Origin: Leptospiraceae bacterium
GTDB lineage: Bacteria > Spirochaetota > Leptospiria > Turneriellales > Turneriellaceae
Assembly (NCBI GenBank): GCA_016788945.1
Contig: JAEUSA010000097.1
Location: 1-7,107 of the forward strand
Direction: 5' to 3'
Length of the DNA stretch: 7,107 nucleotides
The first letter of the stretch is position 1, and each line of letters begins with the position of its first letter. Positions 1 through 6,181 of the stretch are shown piece after piece. The position numbers and the translations under genes are program-made. The notes under the pieces were generated by a model. That model saw only the letters and a list, made by a program, of their open reading frames with translations, searched no databases and had not been told where the DNA came from.

Positions 1-1586
1 AGCGCGTGGCATCGCAAGCGACGCGGCAACAGTTTCTTAATGTTGTGAACAATATTCCGGGTATAACCTATCGCTGTGCACCCGAACACCCGTGGACAAT
101 GTACTTTCTGAGCGACGAAGTGCACCGCCTGACAGGTTACGAAGCCGGTGATTTTATCGGCAACCGCGTCAGAACTTTTGCCAGTATTATCCATCCGGAT
201 GATTTATCACACGTCGTTGCGTCAGGGCGGGCGAAGGGTGAGAGGCGCTACCGCCTGAATTATCGGATTGTCTGTGCTGACTCAGGCATTATCTGGGTAG
301 AAGACAGCGGTCAGGCCGTTTTTGACGAAGCACAAAACCTTGTATGGCTCGACGGCGTCATGTTGGATATAACGGCGCGTAAGAACATCGAAAGCGAAAT
401 ACTTGCCGCACGCGAAAAGGCTGAATCGGCAAATGTTGCGAAGAGTCATTTTCTGGCTACTGTCAGCCATGAGTTACGCACGCCACTACATGGCGTTATC
501 GGCATGACTTCGGTACTTAAGCAGACGCATCTGGATGCGCAACAAGCCAATTACGCAGCGATTATTGAGAGTTCGGGACAGGTGTTGCTCGCATTGATCA
601 ATGACATACTTGACCTCGCGAAAATTGAATCTGGGAAAATTGAAATAGATAATATCGCGTTTGATCTGCACCGGCATCTGCACGACATTATGGAAATCAT
701 TGCCGTCGAGGCACGACAGAAAAGTATACTGACTTCACTGACGATTGCTCCCGATGTGCCCGTTATGCTTAACGGAGATCCCGCGCGGTTACGCCAGATT
801 CTGATCAACCTGTTAGGCAATGCGGTAAAATTCACCCCCAAAGGCGGGGTAAACCTTGCCGTTCATCTCGAGCGCGCCGATGACGGGACACGGTCTATTT
901 CTTTTGCCGTGCGAGATACCGGAATCGGCATTCCGTCAACGAGTGTCGATATGATATTCCAGCCTTTCAGGCAGGCAGACCAGTCGATGACGCGCAAATT
1001 CGGCGGCACGGGTTTGGGCCTCGCGATCTCAAAACAGCTGGCCGAAATTCTTGGCGGAACGATTACGGTGAAGAGCAATGTCGGAGAGGGGTCGGAGTTT
1101 ACTCTCAAATTGCCCTGCGTTGAAGCCGCGGCTGATGACAAAATCAAGGTGACCGCGGCTGAAGAGCAGGATATTCTGCGAACCCGCTTCGCCGGGCAGA
1201 CGGTACTGCTCGCCGAAGATGATCCGGTCAATCAGATTGTTTCCGGAGCTCTGCTGCGCAATATGAATCTTAAAGTCGAAATTGCCGAGAACGGAGAAGA
1301 GCTGCTACGGCGCCTCGACGAGGTAAAACCGGATCTTATTTTGATGGATTGTATGATGCCGGTGATGGACGGTTATCAGACAACCGAACGCATTCGCGAA
1401 CGCGAACGATTGAATAACCTCGCTCACATGCCAGTGATTGCTCTGACGGCGAATGCGCTGAGAAACGATCGCGAAAAATGCCTCGCTGCGGGTATGGACG
1501 ACTTTATTGCGAAGCCGTTCGATACCGCGCAAATTATCAAAATACTCCGGTCTTGGTTACCCACCGAATCTGCGGTGCATGAATAA
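1..1586 (+). CDS. Hybrid sensor histidine kinase (PAS-HisKA-HATPase-REC), 5' partial
   Basis: This is the C-terminal part of a hybrid two-component kinase. It would sense a signal, autophosphorylate on His and pass the phosphate to its own receiver. Residues are numbered from the GTG at position 6. A PAS_3-like domain covers about 8-125 and ends in a PAC motif (GVMLDITARK). HisKA follows, with H155 in SHELRTP. The ATPase domain has N272 in the N box, DTGIGIP at 304-310 and GGTGLGL at 333-339. The receiver has acidic residues E404/D405/D406, phospho-acceptor D448 (LILMDCMMP), T481 and K503, so every key residue is present. The frame is open to the left edge and only five bases precede the GTG, so no ribosome site can be judged. 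The PAS domain begins immediately, so I infer that the true N-terminus (a membrane sensor or more PAS domains) lies outside. No HPt domain follows the receiver, so phosphotransfer needs a separate partner. The ligand is unknown. Confidence 0.93.
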   Translation, partial: RVASQATRQQFLNVVNNIPGITYRCAPEHPWTMYFLSDEVHRLTGYEAGDFIGNRVRTFASIIHPDDLSHVVASGRAKGERRYRLNYRIVCADSGIIWVEDSGQAVFDEAQNLVWLDGVMLDITARKNIESEILAAREKAESANVAKSHFLATVSHELRTPLHGVIGMTSVLKQTHLDAQQANYAAIIESSGQVLLALINDILDLAKIESGKIEIDNIAFDLHRHLHDIMEIIAVEARQKSILTSLTIAPDVPVMLNGDPARLRQILINLLGNAVKFTPKGGVNLAVHLERADDGTRSISFAVRDTGIGIPSTSVDMIFQPFRQADQSMTRKFGGTGLGLAISKQLAEILGGTITVKSNVGEGSEFTLKLPCVEAAADDKIKVTAAEEQDILRTRFAGQTVLLAEDDPVNQIVSGALLRNMNLKVEIAENGEELLRRLDEVKPDLILMDCMMPVMDGYQTTERIRERERLNNLAHMPVIALTANALRNDREKCLAAGMDDFIAKPFDTAQIIKILRSWLPTESAVHE

Positions 1587-1591
1587 CTTCG

Positions 1592-2260
1592 TCAGTTTTT
1601 TCCGATAATTTCGCAGACCGAACCGGTGTATCCGGAAATTTCCGGTAAGCTAAAGACCTGTGGATTCTTTGTGTATGCCATCCTGGTACGCCCGGAAAAT
1701 CCGACGCCGTGCGCTTTGAGGCAGGCTTCATAAGCGGTAAATCGGCGCAGAAATTCATTCTGCTGTTGATCGCCAGAGAAGCCGGCGATTTCGGCGATTA
1801 CCGCCCGTGGCAGCATGGTATCGGCAAGAGCTTGCCAATCGGGCACAGCCCTCAGTTTTTCTATATCGATCCCCACTGGTCGATGGCTCAGGGCAATGGC
1901 GACGAATTCGCCCGAATGCGACAAGCTGAATTGAAGTAATGGGTAATCGGTCGCGAACGGTTTGCCGGTCTCTGTTATGCCAATGCGGATTGCTTGTGGT
2001 TCTGCGTTATCGGTGTAAGCGCTGAGTATGCAACGAAGCCAAGCGCGCGACAGCAAAAACTCGTTTGCTTTGTCCGCCGGAATCATCTGCTTTGCGCGCC
2101 GATTTTCGGCCGGCGTATTGTGCGCGAGATACTGTTGTGCCTTGGCGAGATGGCAGAGCCATACGTGCGCGCGTTCAGAGGTCAGTGGTGGTTTTTCTGC
2201 CGGTGTCTCCCATTGAAGGGGTAATCCGCAACGCCAGAATTTCGCTTCAATCGGCCACAA
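1592..2260 (-). CDS. 4'-phosphopantetheinyl transferase, Sfp/EntD type
   Basis: The protein should move the 4'-phosphopantetheine arm of CoA onto a serine of acyl, peptidyl or aryl carrier proteins in the cytoplasm. Numbering from the TTG at 2260 (about 222 aa, usual Sfp length), it shows the family motifs in order: TGKPFA (98-103), FSLSHS (111-116), VGIDIE (129-134) with Mg-binding D132 and E134, and FTAYEACLK (174-182) with E178 and K182. The last motif is atypical: the usual W-x-x-K-E is F-T-A-Y-E, so the Trp is Phe and the first CoA-contacting Lys is Tyr. I chose TTG 2260 because an AGGTG sequence (complement of 2268-2272) lies 7 bases upstream. An earlier in-frame TTG at 2287 lacks such a site. 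The start overlaps the end of the CHAD gene by 14 bases, which implies translational coupling. The stop lies 5 bases from the convergent kinase stop. The carrier-protein target is not visible here. Confidence 0.87.
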   Translation of the reverse strand: MWPIEAKFWRCGLPLQWETPAEKPPLTSERAHVWLCHLAKAQQYLAHNTPAENRRAKQMIPADKANEFLLSRAWLRCILSAYTDNAEPQAIRIGITETGKPFATDYPLLQFSLSHSGEFVAIALSHRPVGIDIEKLRAVPDWQALADTMLPRAVIAEIAGFSGDQQQNEFLRRFTAYEACLKAHGVGFSGRTRMAYTKNPQVFSLPEISGYTGSVCEIIGKN

Positions 2261-2702
2261 GTTTATGCACCTGTTTGTTGGCGACAAACTGTTCGAGTTT
2301 CGCGGGAATCAGCGTGTCGAGCTGCGCTCGTTTGGTATCTAATTCATGCATAATTTCGGCAGGCAACGCATTGCCGGTTTTCGCCGAAATTTCGCCGAGT
2401 TTATCGCGCATGACATCGATATCGCGGCGCTCGCCGAGAATATTTTGCAGATCGACGGTCAGTTCATAAACTTCGGTAAAACGGTTTGGCTTTACGCTCG
2501 GGCAATAGAGTTCCAATACGTAGCGAAAGCGTCGCAGCGCAATGCGCAGTGAATGCAAATTTTCGCCATTCATTTCGTGCAGGTAGGCATGTATGCGTTT
2601 GCCCATGCGGCCATAATAGTGTGCCAGCACCGGAATTGCCGTATCGGAAAAGATTTCATCTTGCCGGAGGTGTTTGATCGCAAACTTTTTACGGTAAGAC
2701 AT
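2247..2702 (-). CDS. Short CHAD-domain protein
   Basis: CHAD (conserved histidine alpha-helical domain) proteins are helical, strongly basic and bind inorganic polyphosphate. Many are linked to polyphosphate granules or to CYTH triphosphatases. This 151-residue protein shows the first-half signature. H50-S-L-R53 leads into a basic helix with R57, R58 and R60, followed by Q-x-x-L-G (86-90) and E-R-R-D-I-D (91-96), matching the LG..RDxDV segment of the family. A typical CHAD domain is roughly 200-300 residues and holds two similar helical halves. Only one half-length is present here, so this is either a minimal CHAD or one truncated at the 3' end. No CYTH domain adjoins it. The ATG at 2702 follows an in-frame stop, which is the stop of the upstream lipoprotein gene, with a 30-base gap and no strong Shine-Dalgarno. 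It is probably the middle gene of a leftward operon and overlaps the transferase start. Confidence 0.78.
   Translation of the reverse strand: MSYRKKFAIKHLRQDEIFSDTAIPVLAHYYGRMGKRIHAYLHEMNGENLHSLRIALRRFRYVLELYCPSVKPNRFTEVYELTVDLQNILGERRDIDVMRDKLGEISAKTGNALPAEIMHELDTKRAQLDTLIPAKLEQFVANKQVHKLVAD
2268..2272 (-). promoter_or_regulatory. Ribosome binding site deciding the phosphopantetheinyl transferase start
   Basis: On the minus strand this reads AGGTG, 7 bases before the TTG at 2260-2258. It lies inside the last codons of the CHAD gene, so ribosomes finishing CHAD could reinitiate here. It is the main reason for preferring TTG 2260 over TTG 2287. Confidence 0.5.
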
Positions 2703-2732
2703 TTTTCGCTGCGCCGATCGATCGTCGTTAAT

Positions 2733-3119
2733 TCAGCGCGCTTTGAAGCGGTATTCGATTTCGAGATGTCCCTGCGTTTTTTTCGCCGGCTCATAAACCA
2801 CAATGAGTTCGCGCTGATCATATTCAGCGATTAGCTCTGCGGGGGCGATGCCCATCGGTATGCCGGAGACAACGACGGGCAACAGCTCTAGAGAGCGCCA
2901 TGGCAGAGTGCGATCACCGGGTTTATGGAACTTTAATCTTGCGGTGCCCGACAATAGACCCCGCACGTGCAATTCGACTGACGTTACATTTTCCGGCGCC
3001 TGCAGCGTCAGTGTCGCCGGTTTTTCTGCGTCGTCGATGGTGACGGTCCTTTTGCCGCACGCGGGCGCCCAGGTAATCAGCAATATCCATAACGGACGGA
3101 ATATTTTTTGCGCTCGCAT
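2733..3119 (-). CDS. Small predicted lipoprotein, unknown function
   Basis: I do not recognise the family. From the ATG at 3119 the product is 128 residues. A charged start (MRAQK) and a hydrophobic stretch (about 9-18) lead to W-A-P-A-C21-G, a loose lipobox of the kind spirochaetes accept, so the protein is probably lipidated and envelope-anchored. The mature part (about 25-128) alternates hydrophobic and polar residues, with segments such as TLTLQAP, VELHVRGLLSG and GHLEIEYRF. This suggests one beta-sandwich domain, and there is no further membrane segment. The frame stays open to 3227, but I reject the longer start because it would put 36 non-hydrophobic residues before the signal. A GGGAGGG sequence (complement of 3130-3136) also sits 10 bases before ATG 3119. 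It is the first gene of the leftward cluster with CHAD and the transferase, and it is divergent from recX. If the signal is not cleaved, it would be a membrane-anchored protein. Confidence 0.7.
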   Translation of the reverse strand: MRAQKIFRPLWILLITWAPACGKRTVTIDDAEKPATLTLQAPENVTSVELHVRGLLSGTARLKFHKPGDRTLPWRSLELLPVVVSGIPMGIAPAELIAEYDQRELIVVYEPAKKTQGHLEIEYRFKAR

Positions 3120-3129
3120 ACCGGCGTTT

Positions 3130-3136
3130 CCCTCCC
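3130..3136 (-). promoter_or_regulatory. Ribosome binding site of the small lipoprotein gene
   Basis: On the minus strand this is GGGAGGG, a strong anti-16S match, 10 bases upstream of the ATG at 3119-3117. The spacing is slightly long. It supports ATG 3119 rather than the longer frame reaching 3227. Confidence 0.55.
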
Positions 3137-3162
3137 ATAAAGTATGAAGGCAACCGTTTTCG

Positions 3163-3168
3163 AAGGAG
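3163..3168 (+). promoter_or_regulatory. Ribosome binding site deciding the recX start
   Basis: AAGGAG lies 5 bases before the in-frame TTG at 3174. The ATG at 3144 has only pyrimidine-rich sequence before it. The site lies within the longer reading frame, which argues that recX starts at TTG 3174. Confidence 0.55.
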
Positions 3169-3173
3169 CACCT

Positions 3174-3713
3174 TTGTACTTGCCGGTCAGAGCGAGTATG
3201 CCGGTAAAACCCATGGCGGCCCGGCAACCGCGACAGAAAAAAACATCCGCAGTTCAGCTGCCCCTTGAACAGCGGGCGGTCAAACTCGTCGCGCAGAGAA
3301 TGCGCAGCGCCGAAGAATTGCGCAAAAAGCTTGCGTCTGAGGGGTATGAGGCGGACGCCATCGAAAAAACGATTTCGCGGCTCAAAGAGGTGTATCTGCT
3401 TGATGATCGGAAAATGGCCGCGGCCGTCGGCCGCTACTATAAAGACCGCGGCGACAGGTTTATTAAGGCAAAGTTACTTCACAAGGGAATATCTGCCGAA
3501 GAGCATGCGCAGGCGATAGATGAGCTACCCGATGAACTCGAGCGCGCGTTGGCCGCAGCGGCAAAAAAACTGCGCTTGTTGGGCAGCGTAGAGCCGCAAC
3601 TTGCAGCGCGAAAATTGTGGCAGCATCTTGCGGGCCGTGGCTTTTCGGGAGCTACGGTGCAAAAAGTTGTCCGTCAACTCGTGCGCGGTCATGATGCGGA
3701 GTTCCCCGATTAA
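3174..3713 (+). CDS. recX: RecX family regulatory protein
   Basis: RecX binds RecA filaments and limits their growth or recombinase activity. The protein is made of three-helix repeats. From TTG 3174 it has 180 residues, and numbering follows that start. A basic leader of about 30 residues precedes the first repeat (RSAEELRKKL at 44-53, then an acidic/aliphatic helix ending in LLDDRKMA at 75-82). A second repeat follows (GDRFIKAKLLHKGIS), and a third C-terminal one (KLWQHLAGRGFSGATVQKVV at about 147-166). The LDD motif and the KG-I turn are family hallmarks, and the length is typical. The start rests on AAGGAG 5 bases before the TTG. The in-frame ATGs at 3144 and 3198 lack a good ribosome site. 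The gene is often beside recA, but no recA is visible here. Its stop lies 3 bases before the PLD-like gene, so the two are probably co-transcribed. An A8 run at 3237-3244 is a possible slippage site. Confidence 0.88.
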   Translation: MYLPVRASMPVKPMAARQPRQKKTSAVQLPLEQRAVKLVAQRMRSAEELRKKLASEGYEADAIEKTISRLKEVYLLDDRKMAAAVGRYYKDRGDRFIKAKLLHKGISAEEHAQAIDELPDELERALAAAAKKLRLLGSVEPQLAARKLWQHLAGRGFSGATVQKVVRQLVRGHDAEFPD

Positions 3714-3716
3714 AGC

Positions 3717-4868
3717 ATGACCTCCGCAGCAGAATTGGTGCCGCTGTGGAATCGGCAAGAAGAATGGCACCGACGGTTGGCGATGATCGAACGCGCGCAA
3801 TCGTTTATCTATCTGACAACTTTTTATCTCGAACATGATGCTTATGGGCTTGCAATGCTCAATGCGTTGCAGGCCGCGCAGAATCGCGGTGTGGCGGTCA
3901 CATTGCTGATCGATAGTTTCGGGCAGGGACTGGGCGGAGTGCTGATGAGCGACGAAGATCGCACCGGGCTCAAACGGGAATTTGACATTCTGCGCGCAGC
4001 GGGGGGCGTCGTCCAGTTTTATGCGCCGCAGCGATGGGCAGCGCGGCTGCTTGGCGGCGGCCATCATATCAAAATCCAGGTGTCTGATACGGGTGAGGCG
4101 ATATACGGCAGTGGCAATATCACGAAATCATCGTTTGCCGGCTGGAACGAATACTCCGTAGCATTGCGCGGCCCTGTCGTATTAACTTTGCTCGAGTCTC
4201 TCGAGGCACTGTCGGTGCACGTTGAACCTCAACACAAAGCGCACCTCAAAAGCCTCGCCGCTCGGGACACAGCCGACCATCGCCTCGACTATTGGTTCTT
4301 TAACCCCGGCGAAGCGCAGGGTTGGTTAGGGCCACTGGTTTGGCGCGGCCGTAACCCGTTAACGGAGCGTATGATTGCCGCGATCGATGCGGCAAATGAC
4401 ACGCTATCGATTACCAGTTTCTATTTCAAGCCGACGCGGCGCCTGATGAAGGCAGTAGTGAAAGCTGCGAAACGTGGTGTGCGCGTCGAGGTTTTTCATT
4501 CGCACCGTGAAGCCCTGCCCAGTACAGATCTGGCATGGATCGCCGCTGCTGCTGGTTTCGGTCGCCTGCTCAAGGCAGGAGTCACAATCTACGAGAACCT
4601 GCACGGCGAACATTCGAAGATTGTGCTCATCGATGACAAATGGGTGGCATTCGGCAGCTATAATTTTGAAGATGCGGCGCATGATCGCCTCGCAGAGTCG
4701 ATGCTCGTCAGCAGCGACGAACGCGCGCTCAGACCTGCGCGTGCGATCTTTGCTGAACTGCGTGTAGATGCCGATAATCTGCCGGTACGCAAGACGTGGT
4801 TTCGCGACCTGCCTTTGGCGCAGCGCTTACGTATTTTACGTTATGCCAGATTCAAGCGCTGGTTGTGA
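3717..4868 (+). CDS. Phospholipase D / cardiolipin synthase-like protein with two HKD motifs
   Basis: Members of the PLD superfamily use two HxK(x)4D motifs to form a phosphatidyl-enzyme intermediate. Cardiolipin synthases, phosphatidylserine synthases and phospholipases share this fold. In this 383-residue protein the first motif is H117-I-K119...D124, followed by GSGN (131-134). The second is H299-S-K301...D306, followed by GSYN (313-316), so both half-sites look intact. Each half begins with a typical strand (IYLTTFYLEHD near 31-41, LSITSFYFKPT near 230-240). There is no signal peptide or transmembrane segment, unlike ClsA and more like ClsB-type enzymes. The C-terminus (about 366-383) is rich in Arg, Leu and aromatics and could dock the protein on the inner membrane. 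The ATG at 3717 comes 3 bases after the recX stop with no nearby strong ribosome site, so translation is probably coupled to recX. The substrate is not decided by sequence. A nuclease or another transphosphatidylase remains possible. Confidence 0.87.
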   Translation: MTSAAELVPLWNRQEEWHRRLAMIERAQSFIYLTTFYLEHDAYGLAMLNALQAAQNRGVAVTLLIDSFGQGLGGVLMSDEDRTGLKREFDILRAAGGVVQFYAPQRWAARLLGGGHHIKIQVSDTGEAIYGSGNITKSSFAGWNEYSVALRGPVVLTLLESLEALSVHVEPQHKAHLKSLAARDTADHRLDYWFFNPGEAQGWLGPLVWRGRNPLTERMIAAIDAANDTLSITSFYFKPTRRLMKAVVKAAKRGVRVEVFHSHREALPSTDLAWIAAAAGFGRLLKAGVTIYENLHGEHSKIVLIDDKWVAFGSYNFEDAAHDRLAESMLVSSDERALRPARAIFAELRVDADNLPVRKTWFRDLPLAQRLRILRYARFKRWL

Positions 4869-4934
4869 GCGAAATCAACAATGCTAACAGCACCGAGCGT
4901 TGCGTGAAAATGGTTTTCAGTCGGTAAATGCGCA

Positions 4935-5960
4935 ATGGCATGGCCGATGCCGATGAATAAGCAAATCGCGCTTTTGGGTACCGGTGCCATCGGTGCGTCG
5001 GTTGCCCGTGCACTTTATCTCAACCACGTTCCTTTTACAATTCTCGTACGCGACCAGCGCCGCAAAGATAATCTGCTCACACGCGGTATCAGTTATCGGC
5101 TGAAAGACGTCACCCACATTGAACTCGGCAACAAAACCAGTGCCTATCAGGTGCTTACTATCAAAGAAGGTAAAAAATACGATTACATTTTTCTCGGTAT
5201 GAAAACGCCGCACCTTAAAGTTGCGGCAAGTACGGCAAAAAAACACCTCGCCAAAGGCGGACGGATCATCTTACTGCAAAATGGCTTGCCTGAGAAGGCG
5301 ATCCGCCTTTTTCATGAACATGAAATCATTTCGGGTATTGTCGGTTACAATACGCAGCTGATGAGTGACGGCAGTTATTTTCAGTCTAACCCCGGACACC
5401 TAATTCTGGCGTGTCAGAGCGAGTTGCCCGAAGACCTTCAGCGAGCACTCGAACCGCATTTACCCGTCGTGCTTTCACACAACGCCGTCGGTTTTCGCTG
5501 GAACAAACTCGCGATAAATTCCGTGATCAACGGTCTGGGAGCAGTGACAGGTCTTGCTTTGGGGCCTCTGTTTGCCCGGCGCGAAGGCCGCCGAGCGGCT
5601 ATTATGCTGATCAAAGAGGCGGCTGCAGTCATGCGTGCGCTCGGCATCGAAGAAGGCATAGTACCCGGCGCGATTTCGGTGTATAAGCTTGCCTCTTTAC
5701 CCGCGATCGTGCAGCATCTGATCATCTACGTGCTCGGGCGCAAATATAAGAAGATTCGCACCTCGATGCTGCAGGATATCGAAAAAGGGTTAAAAACCGA
5801 AGTCGATGAAATTCACGGCGCAATCGTCGCTGCCGCCGAGCAGGCGGGTGTGCGCGTGCCGCTCACCAGAGCTATTGTGGAACGTATGCACTTGCTGGAA
5901 ACACGTCGAACGCGGCCTGACGCCGCTGCGCTGGCAGGTCTAATAGCCGCGGCGCGTTAG
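4935..5960 (+). CDS. panE: 2-dehydropantoate 2-reductase (ketopantoate reductase), PanE/ApbA family
   Basis: The enzyme reduces ketopantoate to pantoate with NADPH in the cytoplasm, a step toward pantothenate and CoA. The 341-residue product has an N-terminal Rossmann domain with GTGAIG (15-20), the cofactor-side K90 in GMKTPH, and QNG (115-117), whose Asn matches the active-site Asn of E. coli PanE. The C-terminal helical domain carries RWNKLAIN (188-195) with K191, the likely catalytic Lys, then SMLQDIEKG (277-285) and TEVDEIHG (288-295) with E289 at the substrate-binding Glu position. Three in-frame ATGs occur at 4935, 4947 and 4953, and none has a clear ribosome site. I report the first, but 4953 (MNKQIALLGTG) best matches the family's usual N-terminus. 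The gene lies 66 bases after the PLD-like gene. Some family members act on other 2-oxoacids, so panE is a family-level call. Confidence 0.85.
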   Translation: MAWPMPMNKQIALLGTGAIGASVARALYLNHVPFTILVRDQRRKDNLLTRGISYRLKDVTHIELGNKTSAYQVLTIKEGKKYDYIFLGMKTPHLKVAASTAKKHLAKGGRIILLQNGLPEKAIRLFHEHEIISGIVGYNTQLMSDGSYFQSNPGHLILACQSELPEDLQRALEPHLPVVLSHNAVGFRWNKLAINSVINGLGAVTGLALGPLFARREGRRAAIMLIKEAAAVMRALGIEEGIVPGAISVYKLASLPAIVQHLIIYVLGRKYKKIRTSMLQDIEKGLKTEVDEIHGAIVAAAEQAGVRVPLTRAIVERMHLLETRRTRPDAAALAGLIAAAR

Positions 5961-6181
5961 CGCTGTGCCTGCGAGCGACCGCTCCAGTCAGATTTTTCAT
6001 TGGTGTTGGGTTTCGCCGGCTGCGTCGGCTTCACCGGTGGACCAGGACGTACGACGATCGTTGACTTCGGGTTTTTTTTCGCGGTTGATTTTCCCTGCCC
6101 GCTGTCGCGTAACTGGGCATAAATGGCCGTCGCCATGGTTAAACTGGTGAGCGATAAAATGATGTGAGCAATTCTTCTCAT
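5957..6181 (-). CDS. Small exported Lys/Pro-rich protein, unknown
   Basis: I do not recognise this 74-residue product. It looks like a real gene because it opens with a classic export signal: MRR, a hydrophobic stretch to about residue 20, and small residues at possible cleavage sites after A19 (A-T-A) or A22 (I-Y-A). The mature part is low-complexity, basic and proline-rich (segments such as RPGPPVKP and TQPAKP), with no cysteine and no membrane segment, so it is probably disordered and periplasmic or surface-exposed. The ATG at 6181 has only a weak purine stretch upstream. Its TAA overlaps the panE TAG by two bases in a tail-to-tail arrangement, leaving no room for a terminator outside the genes. 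An A8 run on its coding strand (complement of 6072-6079) lies mid-gene. A spurious frame is possible, but the signal peptide makes that less likely. Confidence 0.55.
   Translation of the reverse strand: MRRIAHIILSLTSLTMATAIYAQLRDSGQGKSTAKKNPKSTIVVRPGPPVKPTQPAKPNTNEKSDWSGRSQAQR

Noticed and set aside
2065..2469. Long plus-strand open frame opposite the CHAD and transferase genes
   Set aside because: Its product is Ser/Arg/Cys-rich low-complexity sequence without any domain, and the opposite strand encodes two recognisable proteins.
3120..3173. Divergent promoter pair between the lipoprotein gene and recX
   Set aside because: Promoters should be here, but I found no -35/-10 pair with acceptable spacing on either strand, so no boxes are called.
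4905..4919. TGAAAA-TGG-TTTTCA inverted repeat between the PLD-like gene and panE
   Set aside because: It is short and AT-only in most pairs with no T-run, so it is too weak for a terminator and not supported as an operator.
6072..6079. Run of eight T downstream of panE as an intrinsic terminator
   Set aside because: No hairpin with a loop directly precedes it, and the run encodes Lys-Lys on the minus strand inside the small exported protein gene.
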